Of a DNA stretch of 39,492 nucleotides, positions 15,381-23,669 are shown in pieces. Within the stretch, counting starts at the first letter, position 1, and each line of letters starts with the position of its first letter. The translations under genes were made by a program, and so were the position numbers. Under the pieces are notes generated by a model. That model was not told where the DNA came from and made no database searches. It saw nothing but the letters and a program-made list of their open reading frames with translations. Source of the DNA: Wenzhouxiangella sp. (lineage in GTDB: Bacteria; Pseudomonadota; Gammaproteobacteria; Xanthomonadales; Wenzhouxiangellaceae); the NCBI GenBank assembly GCA_007135935.1, contig SLIA01000165.1, positions 1-39,492 of the forward strand. The letters are read 5' to 3'.

Positions 15381-16200
15381 GTCGCAGGCGCCTGGCCGTG
15401 CGCCAGGCCGTCCACGCATTGCCGAGCTGACCCGGAACCACCCGCACCCGGAGAATGCGCTGAGGGCGGCGCGCGATCATGACGGCCAGGCGACGGTCCA
15501 GCGCGTGCTGGATCAGCAGGTGACGTTGCCGCCAGGACGCTTCGGCATCCAGCGGCTCCAGCCCGTGCGCCGTGCGGCGCAGACCGTCGGCCAGCCACTG
15601 ACGCACCATGCCGTTGAACCCGGCTGACGCCTTGTCCTGCATGGCATCCTGCCGCGAAACCTGGAACTCCGCCTGGATATCCAGCGGCACCAGCCAGCGG
15701 TTGGCACGGGCATCGGCTGCCAGGTCGCGCACCTGCCGCACCAGGCAGGTGTTGGCGCCAATAATGGCAACGGTTTCGCATTCGGCCGTGTCGCCTCCGA
15801 GCAGCCGGGCTTCCAGCCGTGCCGCCGGAGCACCGACCCTTGTGAAATACTCCCAGGCCAGATGCCGATGCTCGAACCGGGGGCTGTCCAGCGTCAGGCT
15901 GACACCGTCGACCAGCTCGGAAAAATGGTGCGATTCCAGCCGCCTGGCCGCCGGCGTCGCGGCCAGGGCCCTGACAGCCGGATGGGAAGGCTGTTGGTCA
16001 AATGCACCCCGCCACCAGTCAAGCCTGGCCAGGGCGACATCCCGCTCACCGACGGTTGCCGGAATACTAGCGATTTCGTTGATGACAGCACGCAGCGCCA
16101 GGATGGCGTCCCGGTGTTCCGGGGCGGCGAACGGCAGCGAGGCAGTCAGCGGATTGCCCTTGACCAGCAGCCGCTGACGGCACCACGCCAACGGCTCCAT
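15370..16200 (-). CDS. Squalene/phytoene-synthase-like protein, first Asp-rich motif missing
   Basis: The product (276 aa) has the all-alpha trans-isoprenyl diphosphate synthase fold pattern: ALRAVINEIASIPATV, LARLDWWRGAFD, HFSELVDGV and IGANTCLVRQVRDLAADARANRWLVPLD. The second Asp motif survives as D159xxxD163, but the first (normally DDxxD) reads INEIAS, so head-to-head prenyl condensation is doubtful. In this it resembles the mitochondrial assembly factor NDUFAF6 more than HpnC/HpnD. Its ATG overlaps the hslO stop by one base (TGATG), giving translational coupling. It is the last gene of the efp operon and no other carotenoid or hopanoid genes are present. Confidence 0.75.
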   Translation of the reverse strand: MEPLAWCRQRLLVKGNPLTASLPFAAPEHRDAILALRAVINEIASIPATVGERDVALARLDWWRGAFDQQPSHPAVRALAATPAARRLESHHFSELVDGVSLTLDSPRFEHRHLAWEYFTRVGAPAARLEARLLGGDTAECETVAIIGANTCLVRQVRDLAADARANRWLVPLDIQAEFQVSRQDAMQDKASAGFNGMVRQWLADGLRRTAHGLEPLDAEASWRQRHLLIQHALDRRLAVMIARRPQRILRVRVVPGQLGNAWTAWRTARRLRLTA

Positions 16201-17084
16201 CAGTGAACCGTGGGGCTGTCGTCGGGGTCGTCTCCCTGAATCAGGGCGGCGAGGTCGACCTGGTCGAAGTGATAGGCTTCATTGCAGAACTCGCAACGGA
16301 CTTCGACGCGCTCCTGCTCGGCGGCCAGCGATTCCAGCTCTGCCTGCCCCAGCCCCTGCAGGACCGCGGCCACGCGCTCGCGCGTGCAGGGACAATAAAA
16401 ATGCAATTCGCGCGCGGGAAAGATGCGGCGCTCTTCGGCGTGAAACAGGCGACGCAGCACCTCCTCGCCCTCGGCGGCGAGCATCTCCTCCTCGCCCAGT
16501 GTGTCGATCAGGTATTCCAGGCGGTTCCAGCCGTCGTCATCCGCGGTTTCACCGGGCATCTTCTGAATCATCAGGGCGCTGGCGCGTTCGCCATCGAATG
16601 CCAGCTTGAAGCGGGTCGGCAACTGCTCGGACTGGCGGAAATAGCTCTCCAGCGCCTGGTCCAGCCTCGTTCCTTCCAGCGGCACGATGCCCTGCCAGCG
16701 CTGACCGTGGCGGGCGGGCTCCACGGTCAAGGCCAGTGTGCCGCCTTCGGCCAGCGTCCTGAACAGGGCCGTCGAGGTCGGCGGCAGTTCCGCGCCTTCC
16801 TTGAGGCGGGCAATGCCTCGCAATCCGCCGTCGTGATCGCAATCGGCCATCAGCAGGGAAAGCGGGCCAGCGGCCTGCAGTTGCAACGTGATGCGTCCGT
16901 CAAACTTGATACCGCTCGACATGGTCGCCGCCACCAGCAACGCCCGAGCAAGCTGATCGGCCACCGGCGGCGGGTAGTCTGCGCGCGTCAGGACCGCCCG
17001 GGTGACGGCATCGAGCTGAACCCAGACGCAGCGGGCATTGATTTCCTCGAACACCAATCGTTGCAGATGATCTGTGCGCATCAT
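16200..17084 (-). CDS. hslO: Hsp33 redox-regulated holdase chaperone
   Basis: The product (294 aa) matches Hsp33, which is switched on by oxidation and binds unfolding proteins in the cytoplasm. The zinc-binding redox switch is intact: CPC at 231-233 and CEFC at 264-267, against 232/234/265/268 in E. coli. The N-terminal domain (MRTDHLQRLVFEE, ADQLARALLVAATMSSGIKFDGRITLQLQ, MADCDHDGGLRGIAR) is typical. The first ATG (17084) overlaps the upstream phosphatase stop as TAATG; the next ATG (17081) has better spacing to AGGAAG. Translation is probably coupled either way. Confidence 0.95.
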   Translation of the reverse strand: MMRTDHLQRLVFEEINARCVWVQLDAVTRAVLTRADYPPPVADQLARALLVAATMSSGIKFDGRITLQLQAAGPLSLLMADCDHDGGLRGIARLKEGAELPPTSTALFRTLAEGGTLALTVEPARHGQRWQGIVPLEGTRLDQALESYFRQSEQLPTRFKLAFDGERASALMIQKMPGETADDDGWNRLEYLIDTLGEEEMLAAEGEEVLRRLFHAEERRIFPARELHFYCPCTRERVAAVLQGLGQAELESLAAEQERVEVRCEFCNEAYHFDQVDLAALIQGDDPDDSPTVH

Positions 17085-17767
17085 TACTTCCTGTCCAAAG
17101 CTTGTTCCAGACCCAGGGCCGTCCACAAGGCATCCGGGGACTCCACCAGCAGGTCGGCGCCCCACTCAAGGGGATTCTCACACGGATCGATGTAACCCCA
17201 GGCGGCGACAGCCGTCATGGTGCCGGCCGCCAGACCGGCCTCGACATCGCGACGGTCGTCGCCGACGAACAGTACCCGCTCCGGCACCACGCCGATGGCC
17301 TGGCAGGCCATCTGAACCGGCTCCGGGTCGGGCTTGGGGCGCCTGACGCGGTCTCCGGTGACCAGGCAGGCAAAACGCTCTTCCCAGCCGGCCTGTTCGA
17401 GCACCGGATCGGCGAAACGGCTGATCTTGTTGGTCACGATGCCCAGCGCCCTGCCCGCATCGGCAAGCCTCGCCAGCAGTTGTTCGATACCGGAAAACGG
17501 TCGGGTTCGACACCACAATTCGGCGGCGTAGTCATCCAGAAACTGCTGTTTGATGGCTTCCATGTCCAGATCGGAACGCTCGGGAAGTCCGGCCGTCAGT
17601 ATGCCGGCCGCGCCGCGCGAGGCATGGTGCCTGAGCGCAGCATGGTCCCCGGCCGGCAGCCCCAGCCGGTCGCGGGCGCGATCAAGCGCGGCCAGCAGGT
17701 CCGGCGCACTGTCGATGAGCGTGCCGTCGAGATCGAACAGGACAGCGCTGATGTCTCTTGTTGCCAT
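17084..17767 (-). CDS. mupP: HAD-family phosphatase, MupP (N-acetylmuramate-6-phosphate phosphatase) or Gph
   Basis: The product (227 aa) is a HAD hydrolase: nucleophile motif AVLFDLDGTLID, motif II VTNK, motif III Lys in RRPKPDPEP and motif IV VLFVGDDRRDVEAG. It would usually be called phosphoglycolate phosphatase. However the C-terminus (GYIDPCENPLEWGAD) and SRGAAGILTAGL resemble Pseudomonas MupP, and in P. aeruginosa mupP directly follows mtaD and ubiG exactly as here. MupP dephosphorylates MurNAc-6-phosphate in the peptidoglycan recycling bypass that feeds AmgK and MurU. Those partners are not in the window, so Gph remains possible. AGGA lies 5 bases before the ATG, and ubiG ends 7 bases upstream. 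Confidence 0.75.
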   Translation of the reverse strand: MATRDISAVLFDLDGTLIDSAPDLLAALDRARDRLGLPAGDHAALRHHASRGAAGILTAGLPERSDLDMEAIKQQFLDDYAAELWCRTRPFSGIEQLLARLADAGRALGIVTNKISRFADPVLEQAGWEERFACLVTGDRVRRPKPDPEPVQMACQAIGVVPERVLFVGDDRRDVEAGLAAGTMTAVAAWGYIDPCENPLEWGADLLVESPDALWTALGLEQALDRK

Positions 17768-17774
17768 GCCCGTC

Positions 17775-18500
17775 CTACTCCGGTTTGCGTGCATGCAGCA
17801 GATAATTGACGCGCGGACGCGATCCGACATGCACGGTGTGGGAGAACGGGTTGTAATCCATGCCCGAGATGTCGACCACATCCAGCCCGGCCTGGCGGCA
17901 GGCCCGGGCCAGCTCCTCGGGACGAATCAGGCGGTCGTAGCGGTGTGTGCCGCGCGGCAGCAGGCCGAGCACGTACTCGGCGCCGACGATGGCGGTCGCC
18001 CAGGCCAGTGGCGAGCGATTGATGGTACTGAAGAACAGATCGCCTCCCGGTCTGGCAAGCGCTGCAGCGGCGACAAGGCTGCTGACCGGATCGGGAACGT
18101 GTTCGAGCATCTCCAGGCAGCAGACCACGTCGAATTCGCCCGGAGAGTCAGCGGCCAGTTGTTCCGCGGTAATCTGCCGGTAATCGATTTCCAGGCCGCT
18201 TTCATGCTGATGCATGCCGGCCACGGCCAGCGGCCTGGCCGCCACGTCGATGCCCGTCACCCGGGCGCCGGCGCGGGCCAGCGCTTCGCTCAGGATGCCA
18301 CCGCCACAGCCGATATCCAGCACTGCCCGGTTGGACAGTTCGGTGCGAGACGCGATGTAGTCCACGCGCGGCCCGTTGATATGGTGAAGAGTGCGGAACT
18401 CGCCCTCGGGGTCCCACCAGCGCGCGGCCAGGGCATCGAACTTGCCGGCTTCGCGCGGATCGATGTTGCCCTGCGTTTGGTTGAACGAATCGCCCGTCAT
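17775..18500 (-). CDS. ubiG: Ubiquinone biosynthesis O-methyltransferase
   Basis: UbiG performs both O-methylations of the ubiquinone ring with S-adenosylmethionine. The 241-aa product is the family length. VDPREAGKFDALAARWWDPEG-like N-terminus (from residue 13), the SAM motif I VLDIGCGGGILSEALA (60-75), VTGIDVAARPL, VVCCLEMLEHVPDP and STINRS match E. coli UbiG throughout. AGGAA is 5 bases before the ATG. It starts one base after the mtaD stop. Its by-product S-adenosylhomocysteine is a substrate family of the neighbouring deaminase, which makes functional sense of the pairing. Confidence 0.95.
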   Translation of the reverse strand: MTGDSFNQTQGNIDPREAGKFDALAARWWDPEGEFRTLHHINGPRVDYIASRTELSNRAVLDIGCGGGILSEALARAGARVTGIDVAARPLAVAGMHQHESGLEIDYRQITAEQLAADSPGEFDVVCCLEMLEHVPDPVSSLVAAAALARPGGDLFFSTINRSPLAWATAIVGAEYVLGLLPRGTHRYDRLIRPEELARACRQAGLDVVDISGMDYNPFSHTVHVGSRPRVNYLLHARKPE

Positions 18501-18501
18501 G

Positions 18502-19821
18502 TCATTTCCTGTCGGCCAGGCGCGCTGCCCACTGGCAGGCCGTACGCTCCAGCTCGTGCTCGTCGAGTGTTTCCAGCTTGCGATTGCGCAGGACCCGGCG
18601 GCCAGCCACCCACACATCGCTGACCTGGCCGCGGCCGGCCGCGTAGACCAGCTGTGAAATCACATGATGCACCGGCAACGTTGAAGAACGATTCAATGCC
18701 ACCGCGGCCAGATCGGCGGACTTGCCTGCCTCGATCGTACCGATTCGATCCTCCAGCCCCAGCGCACGGGCACCATTGAGCGTTGCCATCGACAGCGCCC
18801 GCGCGGCCGGCACGGCCTCGGGATTGCCGCTGGCCCCCTTGGCCAGCAGTGCGGCCAGACGCATTTCGGCAAACATGTCGAGTGTGTTGTTGCTGGCCGC
18901 CCCGTCGGTGCCGATGGCGACATTGACCCCGGCAGCATCGAGATCGGCAACCGGGCAGATCCCGCTGGCCAGCTTGAGATTGGATGCCGGACAGTGCAGG
19001 ACGTGCACGCCGGCGCGTGCCACACGGCGGATATCATCGGGCCCCAGCTGGGTCATGTGCACCGCCAGCAGCCTGGGGCCCAGCAACCCGAGTGCGTCGA
19101 GCCGGTCCAGCGGCTTCTTGCCGTGGGACTCGAGACTGCCGTCGATCTCACCGGCTGTCTCGAGCAGGTGAAGATGGATCGGCACATCCATTTCCTCGGC
19201 CAGGTCACGCATGCGCCCGAATGCCTCGTCGCTGACCGTGTAGGGTGCGTGCGGCGCGAAGGCCGTGGTCAGCAACTCCTCGCCGACCAGGTCCTGGTGC
19301 ACCTCGAGACCGCGGGAGAAATACTCCCGCTCGGTCTGCGCCCAAGCCGTCGGGACCGAGATCACCGGCAGGCCGATCACCGCCCGCATGCCGGCACGCC
19401 GGGCCACCCCGGCGGTCACATCGGGAAAGAAATAGTTGTCGTTGAAACAGGTCGTCCCGCCGGCAAACATCTCGGCAATGGCCAGCTCGGTGCCGGCGCG
19501 GACGAAATCGGCTCCCACCCAGCGCTGCTCGACCGGCCAGATGTGTTCTTCCAGCCAGGTCATCAGCGGCAGGTCGTCGGCCAGCCCGCGCATCAGTGTC
19601 ATGGCATTGTGCGTATGGGCATTGACCAGGCCGGGAATGAGGGCATGATCCGGCAACTCGACGCGCTCGGCGCCGGCAAACTGCCGCTCCAGCTCCGGTG
19701 CCGGAACGATGGCCACGATGCGACCCTCGTCAATGATCACGGCACGGTCTTCCAGCACCTGCCCCTCCGGCTGGACCGGCACCAGCCAGCGCGGCAGGAC
19801 GGCCTGAACGGAGTTACTCAT
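18502..19821 (-). CDS. mtaD: 5-methylthioadenosine/S-adenosylhomocysteine deaminase (TRZ/ATZ amidohydrolase family)
   Basis: The product (439 aa) is an amidohydrolase: metal ligands H69 and H71 in GLVNAHTHNAMTLMRG, FNDNYFFPD, HLHLLETAGEI, the histidine in HCPASNLKLASG and the aspartate in GTDGAASNN. These match MtaD, which deaminates MTA and SAH to inosine derivatives in SAM recycling. AAGGA is 6 bases before the ATG. It follows efp with a 2-base gap and precedes ubiG by one base. The same mtaD-ubiG-mupP order occurs in Pseudomonas, which supports the assignment. Confidence 0.9.
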   Translation of the reverse strand: MSNSVQAVLPRWLVPVQPEGQVLEDRAVIIDEGRIVAIVPAPELERQFAGAERVELPDHALIPGLVNAHTHNAMTLMRGLADDLPLMTWLEEHIWPVEQRWVGADFVRAGTELAIAEMFAGGTTCFNDNYFFPDVTAGVARRAGMRAVIGLPVISVPTAWAQTEREYFSRGLEVHQDLVGEELLTTAFAPHAPYTVSDEAFGRMRDLAEEMDVPIHLHLLETAGEIDGSLESHGKKPLDRLDALGLLGPRLLAVHMTQLGPDDIRRVARAGVHVLHCPASNLKLASGICPVADLDAAGVNVAIGTDGAASNNTLDMFAEMRLAALLAKGASGNPEAVPAARALSMATLNGARALGLEDRIGTIEAGKSADLAAVALNRSSTLPVHHVISQLVYAAGRGQVSDVWVAGRRVLRNRKLETLDEHELERTACQWAARLADRK

Positions 19822-19823
19822 GC

Positions 19824-20393
19824 TCAATCCTTGACGCGACCGATGTACTCCGCCTTGCGGGTGTCGACGCGAATCACCTCGCCTTCCTGAATGAACAGCG
19901 GCACTCGCACCACCGCCCCGGTTTCGAGCGTCGCCGGCTTGCCGCCGCTGCCGGAGGTATCGCCCTTCAGGCCGGGGTCGGTTTCGGTCACCTCGAGCTC
20001 GACAAAGTTGGGCGGCTCCACGATCAGTGGCGCGCCGTTCCACAAGGTGACCTGGCACATGTCCTCTTCCTTCAGCCAGATCTTGTTATCGCCGATAATG
20101 CCGGCATCGGCGGCGATCTGTTCGAAGCTTTCCGGATCCATGAAATGCCAGAATTCACCGTCGGTGTAGAGATACTGCACGTCCTTCTCGAATACATCGG
20201 CGGCTTCGACCGAATCGCCCGACTTGAAGGTCTTCTCGATCGTTCTTCCGGTCTTGAGGTTGCGCACGCGTACGCGGTTGAAAGCCTGCCCCTTGCCGGG
20301 CTTGACGAACTCGTTTTCCACGATGGCGTAGGGGTCGCCGTCGAGGATGATCTTGAGACCGGACTTGAATTCGTTGGTGCTGTAAGTTGCCAT
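19824..20393 (-). CDS. efp: Translation elongation factor P
   Basis: EF-P rescues ribosomes stalled at polyproline. The 189-aa product has the three beta domains, and the modified residue Lys34 is present in [10 protein letters not shown], the sequence used for beta-lysylation by EpmA after EpmB makes (R)-beta-lysine. The C-terminus ([28 protein letters not shown]) is canonical. GGAG lies 5 bases before the ATG. It heads the minus-strand operon efp-mtaD-ubiG-mupP-hslO and is divergent from epmB. epmA itself is not in the window. Confidence 0.97.
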   Translation of the reverse strand: MATYSTNEFKSGLKIILDGDPYAIVENEFVKPGKGQAFNRVRVRNLKTGRTIEKTFKSGDSVEAADVFEKDVQYLYTDGEFWHFMDPESFEQIAADAGIIGDNKIWLKEEDMCQVTLWNGAPLIVEPPNFVELEVTETDPGLKGDTSGSGGKPATLETGAVVRVPLFIQEGEVIRVDTRKAEYIGRVKD

Positions 20394-20414
20394 GCTGACT
20401 CCGGATTACAATGT

Positions 20415-20438
20415 CGCCCCAGACTGGCGCCTGGGGCG
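20415..20438. promoter_or_regulatory. Eight-bp inverted repeat in the efp/epmB divergent region
   Basis: CGCCCCAG (20415-20422), an 8-base loop, then CTGGGGCG (20431-20438) is a perfect inverted repeat in the 71-base gap between efp and epmB. It would be a stem in the leader of either transcript or an operator. A -10-like TACAAT (20407-20412) for epmB abuts it, and a weak TTGCAT-N19-TATCGT runs towards efp. Confidence 0.45.
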
Positions 20439-20464
20439 AAACACGATACTCGTTGAATGAATTG

Positions 20465-21472
20465 ATGATGCAATCCGATAGTTTAGCGCGAACTGCCGAC
20501 AGACCCAAGCATTCGGCCTGGCGAGCACAACTGCGAGATGCTTTCAGAGACGCTGCCGAATTGCTGGACTATCTTGACCTTCCGGCTGACACGACGGCAG
20601 ACCCGCGTTTTCCCATGCTGGTTCCCAGGGCCTTCGCCGAACGCATGGAAAAGTCCAACCCGAATGATCCTCTGTTGCTGCAGGTGCTGCCCGACACGCG
20701 CGAGGACCGGGTGGAGGCGGGCTTCGTGGCCGATCCGGTCGGCGACCGTGAAGCCAGGGTCGGGCGCGGACTTCTGCACAAGTACCATGGCCGCGTGCTG
20801 CTGGTATCCACCGGCGCCTGTGCCGTGCACTGCCGGTACTGCTTTCGCCAGGAATTCCCCTATGCCGACAACCACGCCGGCAACCGGCAGTGGCAGGCGG
20901 CTGTCGACTACATCGCCGCCAACCCGCAAATCGACGAGGTCATTCTCTCCGGCGGCGACCCACTGATGCTCCCGACCGCCCGGCTGCAGGAACTGACCGA
21001 CCGGCTCTCGGGTATCGGGCACCTGCATCGCCTGCGCATTCACACACGCCTGCCGGTCGTGCTGCCCGACCGGGTCGACGAGCCCCTGCTGGACTGGCTG
21101 GAAGCCCTGCCCTGGCCGGTAGTCATGGTGCTGCACGCCAATCACGCGCGCGAATTCGACCATGCGGTCGATCAGGCAGTGCGAAGACTCCGTCATCGCG
21201 GCACCCACCTGCTCAACCAGGCCGTTCTGCTCAAGGACATCAATGACTCGGTCACGGCCCAGAAAAGCCTGGCCATGCGCAGTCTCGACGCCGGTGTCAT
21301 GCCCTACTACCTGCACTTGCTCGACCGGGTCGCCGGCTCGGACCGATACGAAGTCGGAGAAACCGACGCCCGCCATCTCGTCGAACAACTACGTCGCGAG
21401 TTGTCCGGCTACCTGGTCCCGCGCCTGGTGCGCGAAATCGCCGGCGCTCCGTATAAACTGCCGGTCCTGTAA
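20465..21472 (+). CDS. epmB: EF-P beta-lysylation protein EpmB (lysine 2,3-aminomutase-like radical SAM enzyme)
   Basis: EpmB converts (S)-alpha-lysine to (R)-beta-lysine for EF-P modification. The product (335 aa) has the radical SAM cluster motif CAVHCRYCFRQEFPY (CxxxCxxC), VILSGGDPLM, LRIHTRLPVV, LLNQAVLLKDIND and AGVMPYYLHLLDRV, all matching E. coli EpmB. The C-terminal EIAGAPYKLPVL carries the expected PLP-binding lysine. I chose the ATG pair at 20465/20468; an upstream ATG at 20411 overlaps a likely -10 box. No strong ribosome binding site is visible. It lies back to back with efp. Confidence 0.93.
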   Translation: MMQSDSLARTADRPKHSAWRAQLRDAFRDAAELLDYLDLPADTTADPRFPMLVPRAFAERMEKSNPNDPLLLQVLPDTREDRVEAGFVADPVGDREARVGRGLLHKYHGRVLLVSTGACAVHCRYCFRQEFPYADNHAGNRQWQAAVDYIAANPQIDEVILSGGDPLMLPTARLQELTDRLSGIGHLHRLRIHTRLPVVLPDRVDEPLLDWLEALPWPVVMVLHANHAREFDHAVDQAVRRLRHRGTHLLNQAVLLKDINDSVTAQKSLAMRSLDAGVMPYYLHLLDRVAGSDRYEVGETDARHLVEQLRRELSGYLVPRLVREIAGAPYKLPVL

Positions 21473-21539
21473 TCCAGGTGGTATACCATTGACGGCTGAA
21501 GGGGGGAGACTTCAGACCAGAATCCCGACGAGACATCCG

Positions 21540-23600
21540 ATGGCCAAACAAACGGAAACCATAAGAATCCTGACCGTCACCGACGACCCCAGCGCTCCCC
21601 GGGAACTCGACCAGATGCTGGGCGCCGACAGTGGCGCCCGGACGATGTTCGCCGACACCGCCAACGCAGTCAGCCGAACCTTCGATGAAACCCGCATCGA
21701 CATGGTCATGATTCATGTCGACGCTGCCGACCCCGGCCTGCTGGAAACCACGATCCGCCATGCCCGCGAGCAGAAGCACTTCGTTCCGGTCATCGCACTG
21801 GTGGACGGCGACGATGCCCGCTCGGCGCTGCAAGTCGCCGCACTGGGCGTGGAGGGATTCGTCAGTCAGACCAACCTGCGCCAGCTCAAGCGGCTGGCCA
21901 GGGGGCAACTGGAATCGCTGCAGGCCCGACGCGATGCCCGCCAGGCACTCAAGAGCCTGGAGGACATCGAGGCCCGCTACACCCTGCTGCTGGACAGCTC
22001 CAGCGAGGCCATTGCCTATCTGCACGAAGGGCTGCACATTTACGCCAACCCCGCCTACCTCGATCTGTTCGGCTTCGTCTCGTTCGAAGAACTCGAGGGC
22101 TTGTCCATGCTCGACCTGTTCACCGCTTCCCGCAAGGAACAGGATCTCAAGAAGGTACTCAAGGCACTCTCGCGCGACGACATTCCGCGCGAGGCCATGC
22201 TGCTCAATGCCCATCGCCAGGATGGATCGGAATTCAAGGCCTCGGTTGCCTTTTCGCCGGCCCGCTACGGCGGCGAGTACTGCGCCCAAATGCTGGTGCA
22301 CGAAGAGCTCGAACAAGCCGATCCGAAATTGCAGGCCGAACTTCAGAAGCTCAAGACTCACGACATGCTGACCGGCATGCTCAATTTCTCGTCCTTCATC
22401 GAGGAGTTGAAAGCCTCGCTGGAAGCGCGCGAGGAAACCAGTGGCTTCTCCGTCATGCTGTTTTCCCTCGACAACTTCGACGAACTGGTCGACAAGGTAG
22501 GCGTCGGTGCAACCGACAATCTCGTCAGCGAAGCGGCCGAGTTGTTCCGTTCGGTTACCGGAAATGGTGGTATTACAGCCCGTCTGCGCGACCACACGTT
22601 TGGCCTCCTGGCCGACACGAAAAGCCGCGAGGACGCCGAAAAGCTGGCCACTTCCCTGGTCGAGGGCTGCAGTGGCAAGATCATCGACGTTCGGGAAACC
22701 AGTCTGACGGTGTCCGCCAGCATCGGCCTGGCCATCGCCGGCAGCGAAGTTCCCGAACCGGAAAACCTGCTGGAGCAGGCCGAAACCGCCCTCAACCAGG
22801 CCCTGCGCGCCGGCGGCAATGGATTTGTTCGTTACCGGCCGAAAGTTTCGGCTGAGGGCGAGGAAGACGACGCGATCTGGGCCGAACGTATTCGCCATGC
22901 CATCGACCATAACGAATTCGGTCTTGTCACCTCGGCCATCACCTGCATGGAAGATGATGGTTTCCTGATCAACGATGTCGAGACCCGCCTGCGCGCCGAA
23001 GACAGCGACGAGGTCATCATGCCATCGGCCTACATGCCGATCGCGATTCGCCTCGGCATGGCTTCGCGCATTGACATCGACATGCTTGGCCGCCTGAAAC
23101 AACTCCTGACCGAGCGCCAGTCCGAAGGCGATGCGCAGTGGCTGGTACCCCTGAGCGTGGAATCCATCATGGACCCCGATGCAACCGGCATGGTGGAGGA
23201 AATGCTGGGTCAGCTGCCTGTCCAGCCCGACCGCCTCATCTGGGGGCTGCGCGAACGGGAAGTTCGCGACAAGCTCCGGCAGGCCCAGGCCTTCATCGAG
23301 CGCTTTCGCCAACACGGTTGCAAGTTCGCCCTGTGCGATGTCGAAACCGATGCCGCTGTCGAGCCCCTGCTCAAGCACCTCGGCGTGGACTTCATGCGCC
23401 TGGCCCACGGAGCGGTCCAGGATCTGGGCAACAACGACAAGCTGCGCGAGCAGCTCTCCAGCCTGTCGACCCAGGCCCGCGAGCACAAGGTCCGCATCGT
23501 CGCCCCCAAGGTCGAACACACCGGGGATCTGGCCACCCTCTGGCAGTTCGGCATTACCCTGGTGCAGGGAGACTTCGTTCGCGAGGCCGCGACTGGTTGA
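21540..23600 (+). CDS. FimX-type REC-PAS-GGDEF-EAL protein with degenerate motifs
   Basis: The product (686 aa, against about 690 for FimX) has four domains: a pseudo-receiver (1-125; IRILTVTDDPSAP, VIALVDGDDARSALQVAALGVEGFV), PAS (about 140-260; LLLDSSSEAIAYLHEGLHIYANPAYLDLFG), GGDEF (about 270-432) and EAL (about 445-680). GGDEF is replaced by RDHTF (350-354), EALLR by ETRLR (481-485), and DDFGTG by CDVETD (599-604); QGDFV near the end marks the last EAL strand. Neither cyclase nor phosphodiesterase activity is expected; like FimX of Pseudomonas and Xanthomonas it may bind c-di-GMP and control type IV pili. It starts 67 bases after epmB, behind a TGGTATACCA palindrome. Assignment as FimX ortholog is inference. 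Confidence 0.75.
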   Translation: MAKQTETIRILTVTDDPSAPRELDQMLGADSGARTMFADTANAVSRTFDETRIDMVMIHVDAADPGLLETTIRHAREQKHFVPVIALVDGDDARSALQVAALGVEGFVSQTNLRQLKRLARGQLESLQARRDARQALKSLEDIEARYTLLLDSSSEAIAYLHEGLHIYANPAYLDLFGFVSFEELEGLSMLDLFTASRKEQDLKKVLKALSRDDIPREAMLLNAHRQDGSEFKASVAFSPARYGGEYCAQMLVHEELEQADPKLQAELQKLKTHDMLTGMLNFSSFIEELKASLEAREETSGFSVMLFSLDNFDELVDKVGVGATDNLVSEAAELFRSVTGNGGITARLRDHTFGLLADTKSREDAEKLATSLVEGCSGKIIDVRETSLTVSASIGLAIAGSEVPEPENLLEQAETALNQALRAGGNGFVRYRPKVSAEGEEDDAIWAERIRHAIDHNEFGLVTSAITCMEDDGFLINDVETRLRAEDSDEVIMPSAYMPIAIRLGMASRIDIDMLGRLKQLLTERQSEGDAQWLVPLSVESIMDPDATGMVEEMLGQLPVQPDRLIWGLREREVRDKLRQAQAFIERFRQHGCKFALCDVETDAAVEPLLKHLGVDFMRLAHGAVQDLGNNDKLREQLSSLSTQAREHKVRIVAPKVEHTGDLATLWQFGITLVQGDFVREAATG

Positions 23601-23669
23601 AATCGGCGCGGCCCCTGATCGATCGCGCCCGGCGGATCACGCAGCTGAGCGTTGCCGAACCAACTGCGC

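Noticed and set aside
21297-23519. 740-codon open frame antisense to the FimX-like gene
   Set aside because: The plus-strand gene has coherent domains. The antisense frame is open because TTA, CTA and TCA codons are avoided in this GC-rich genome, and its translation shows no recognisable domain.
23601-23669. GGCGCG/CGCGCC stem between the FimX-like gene and htpX as a terminator
   Set aside because: The loop is long and no T-run follows on either strand.
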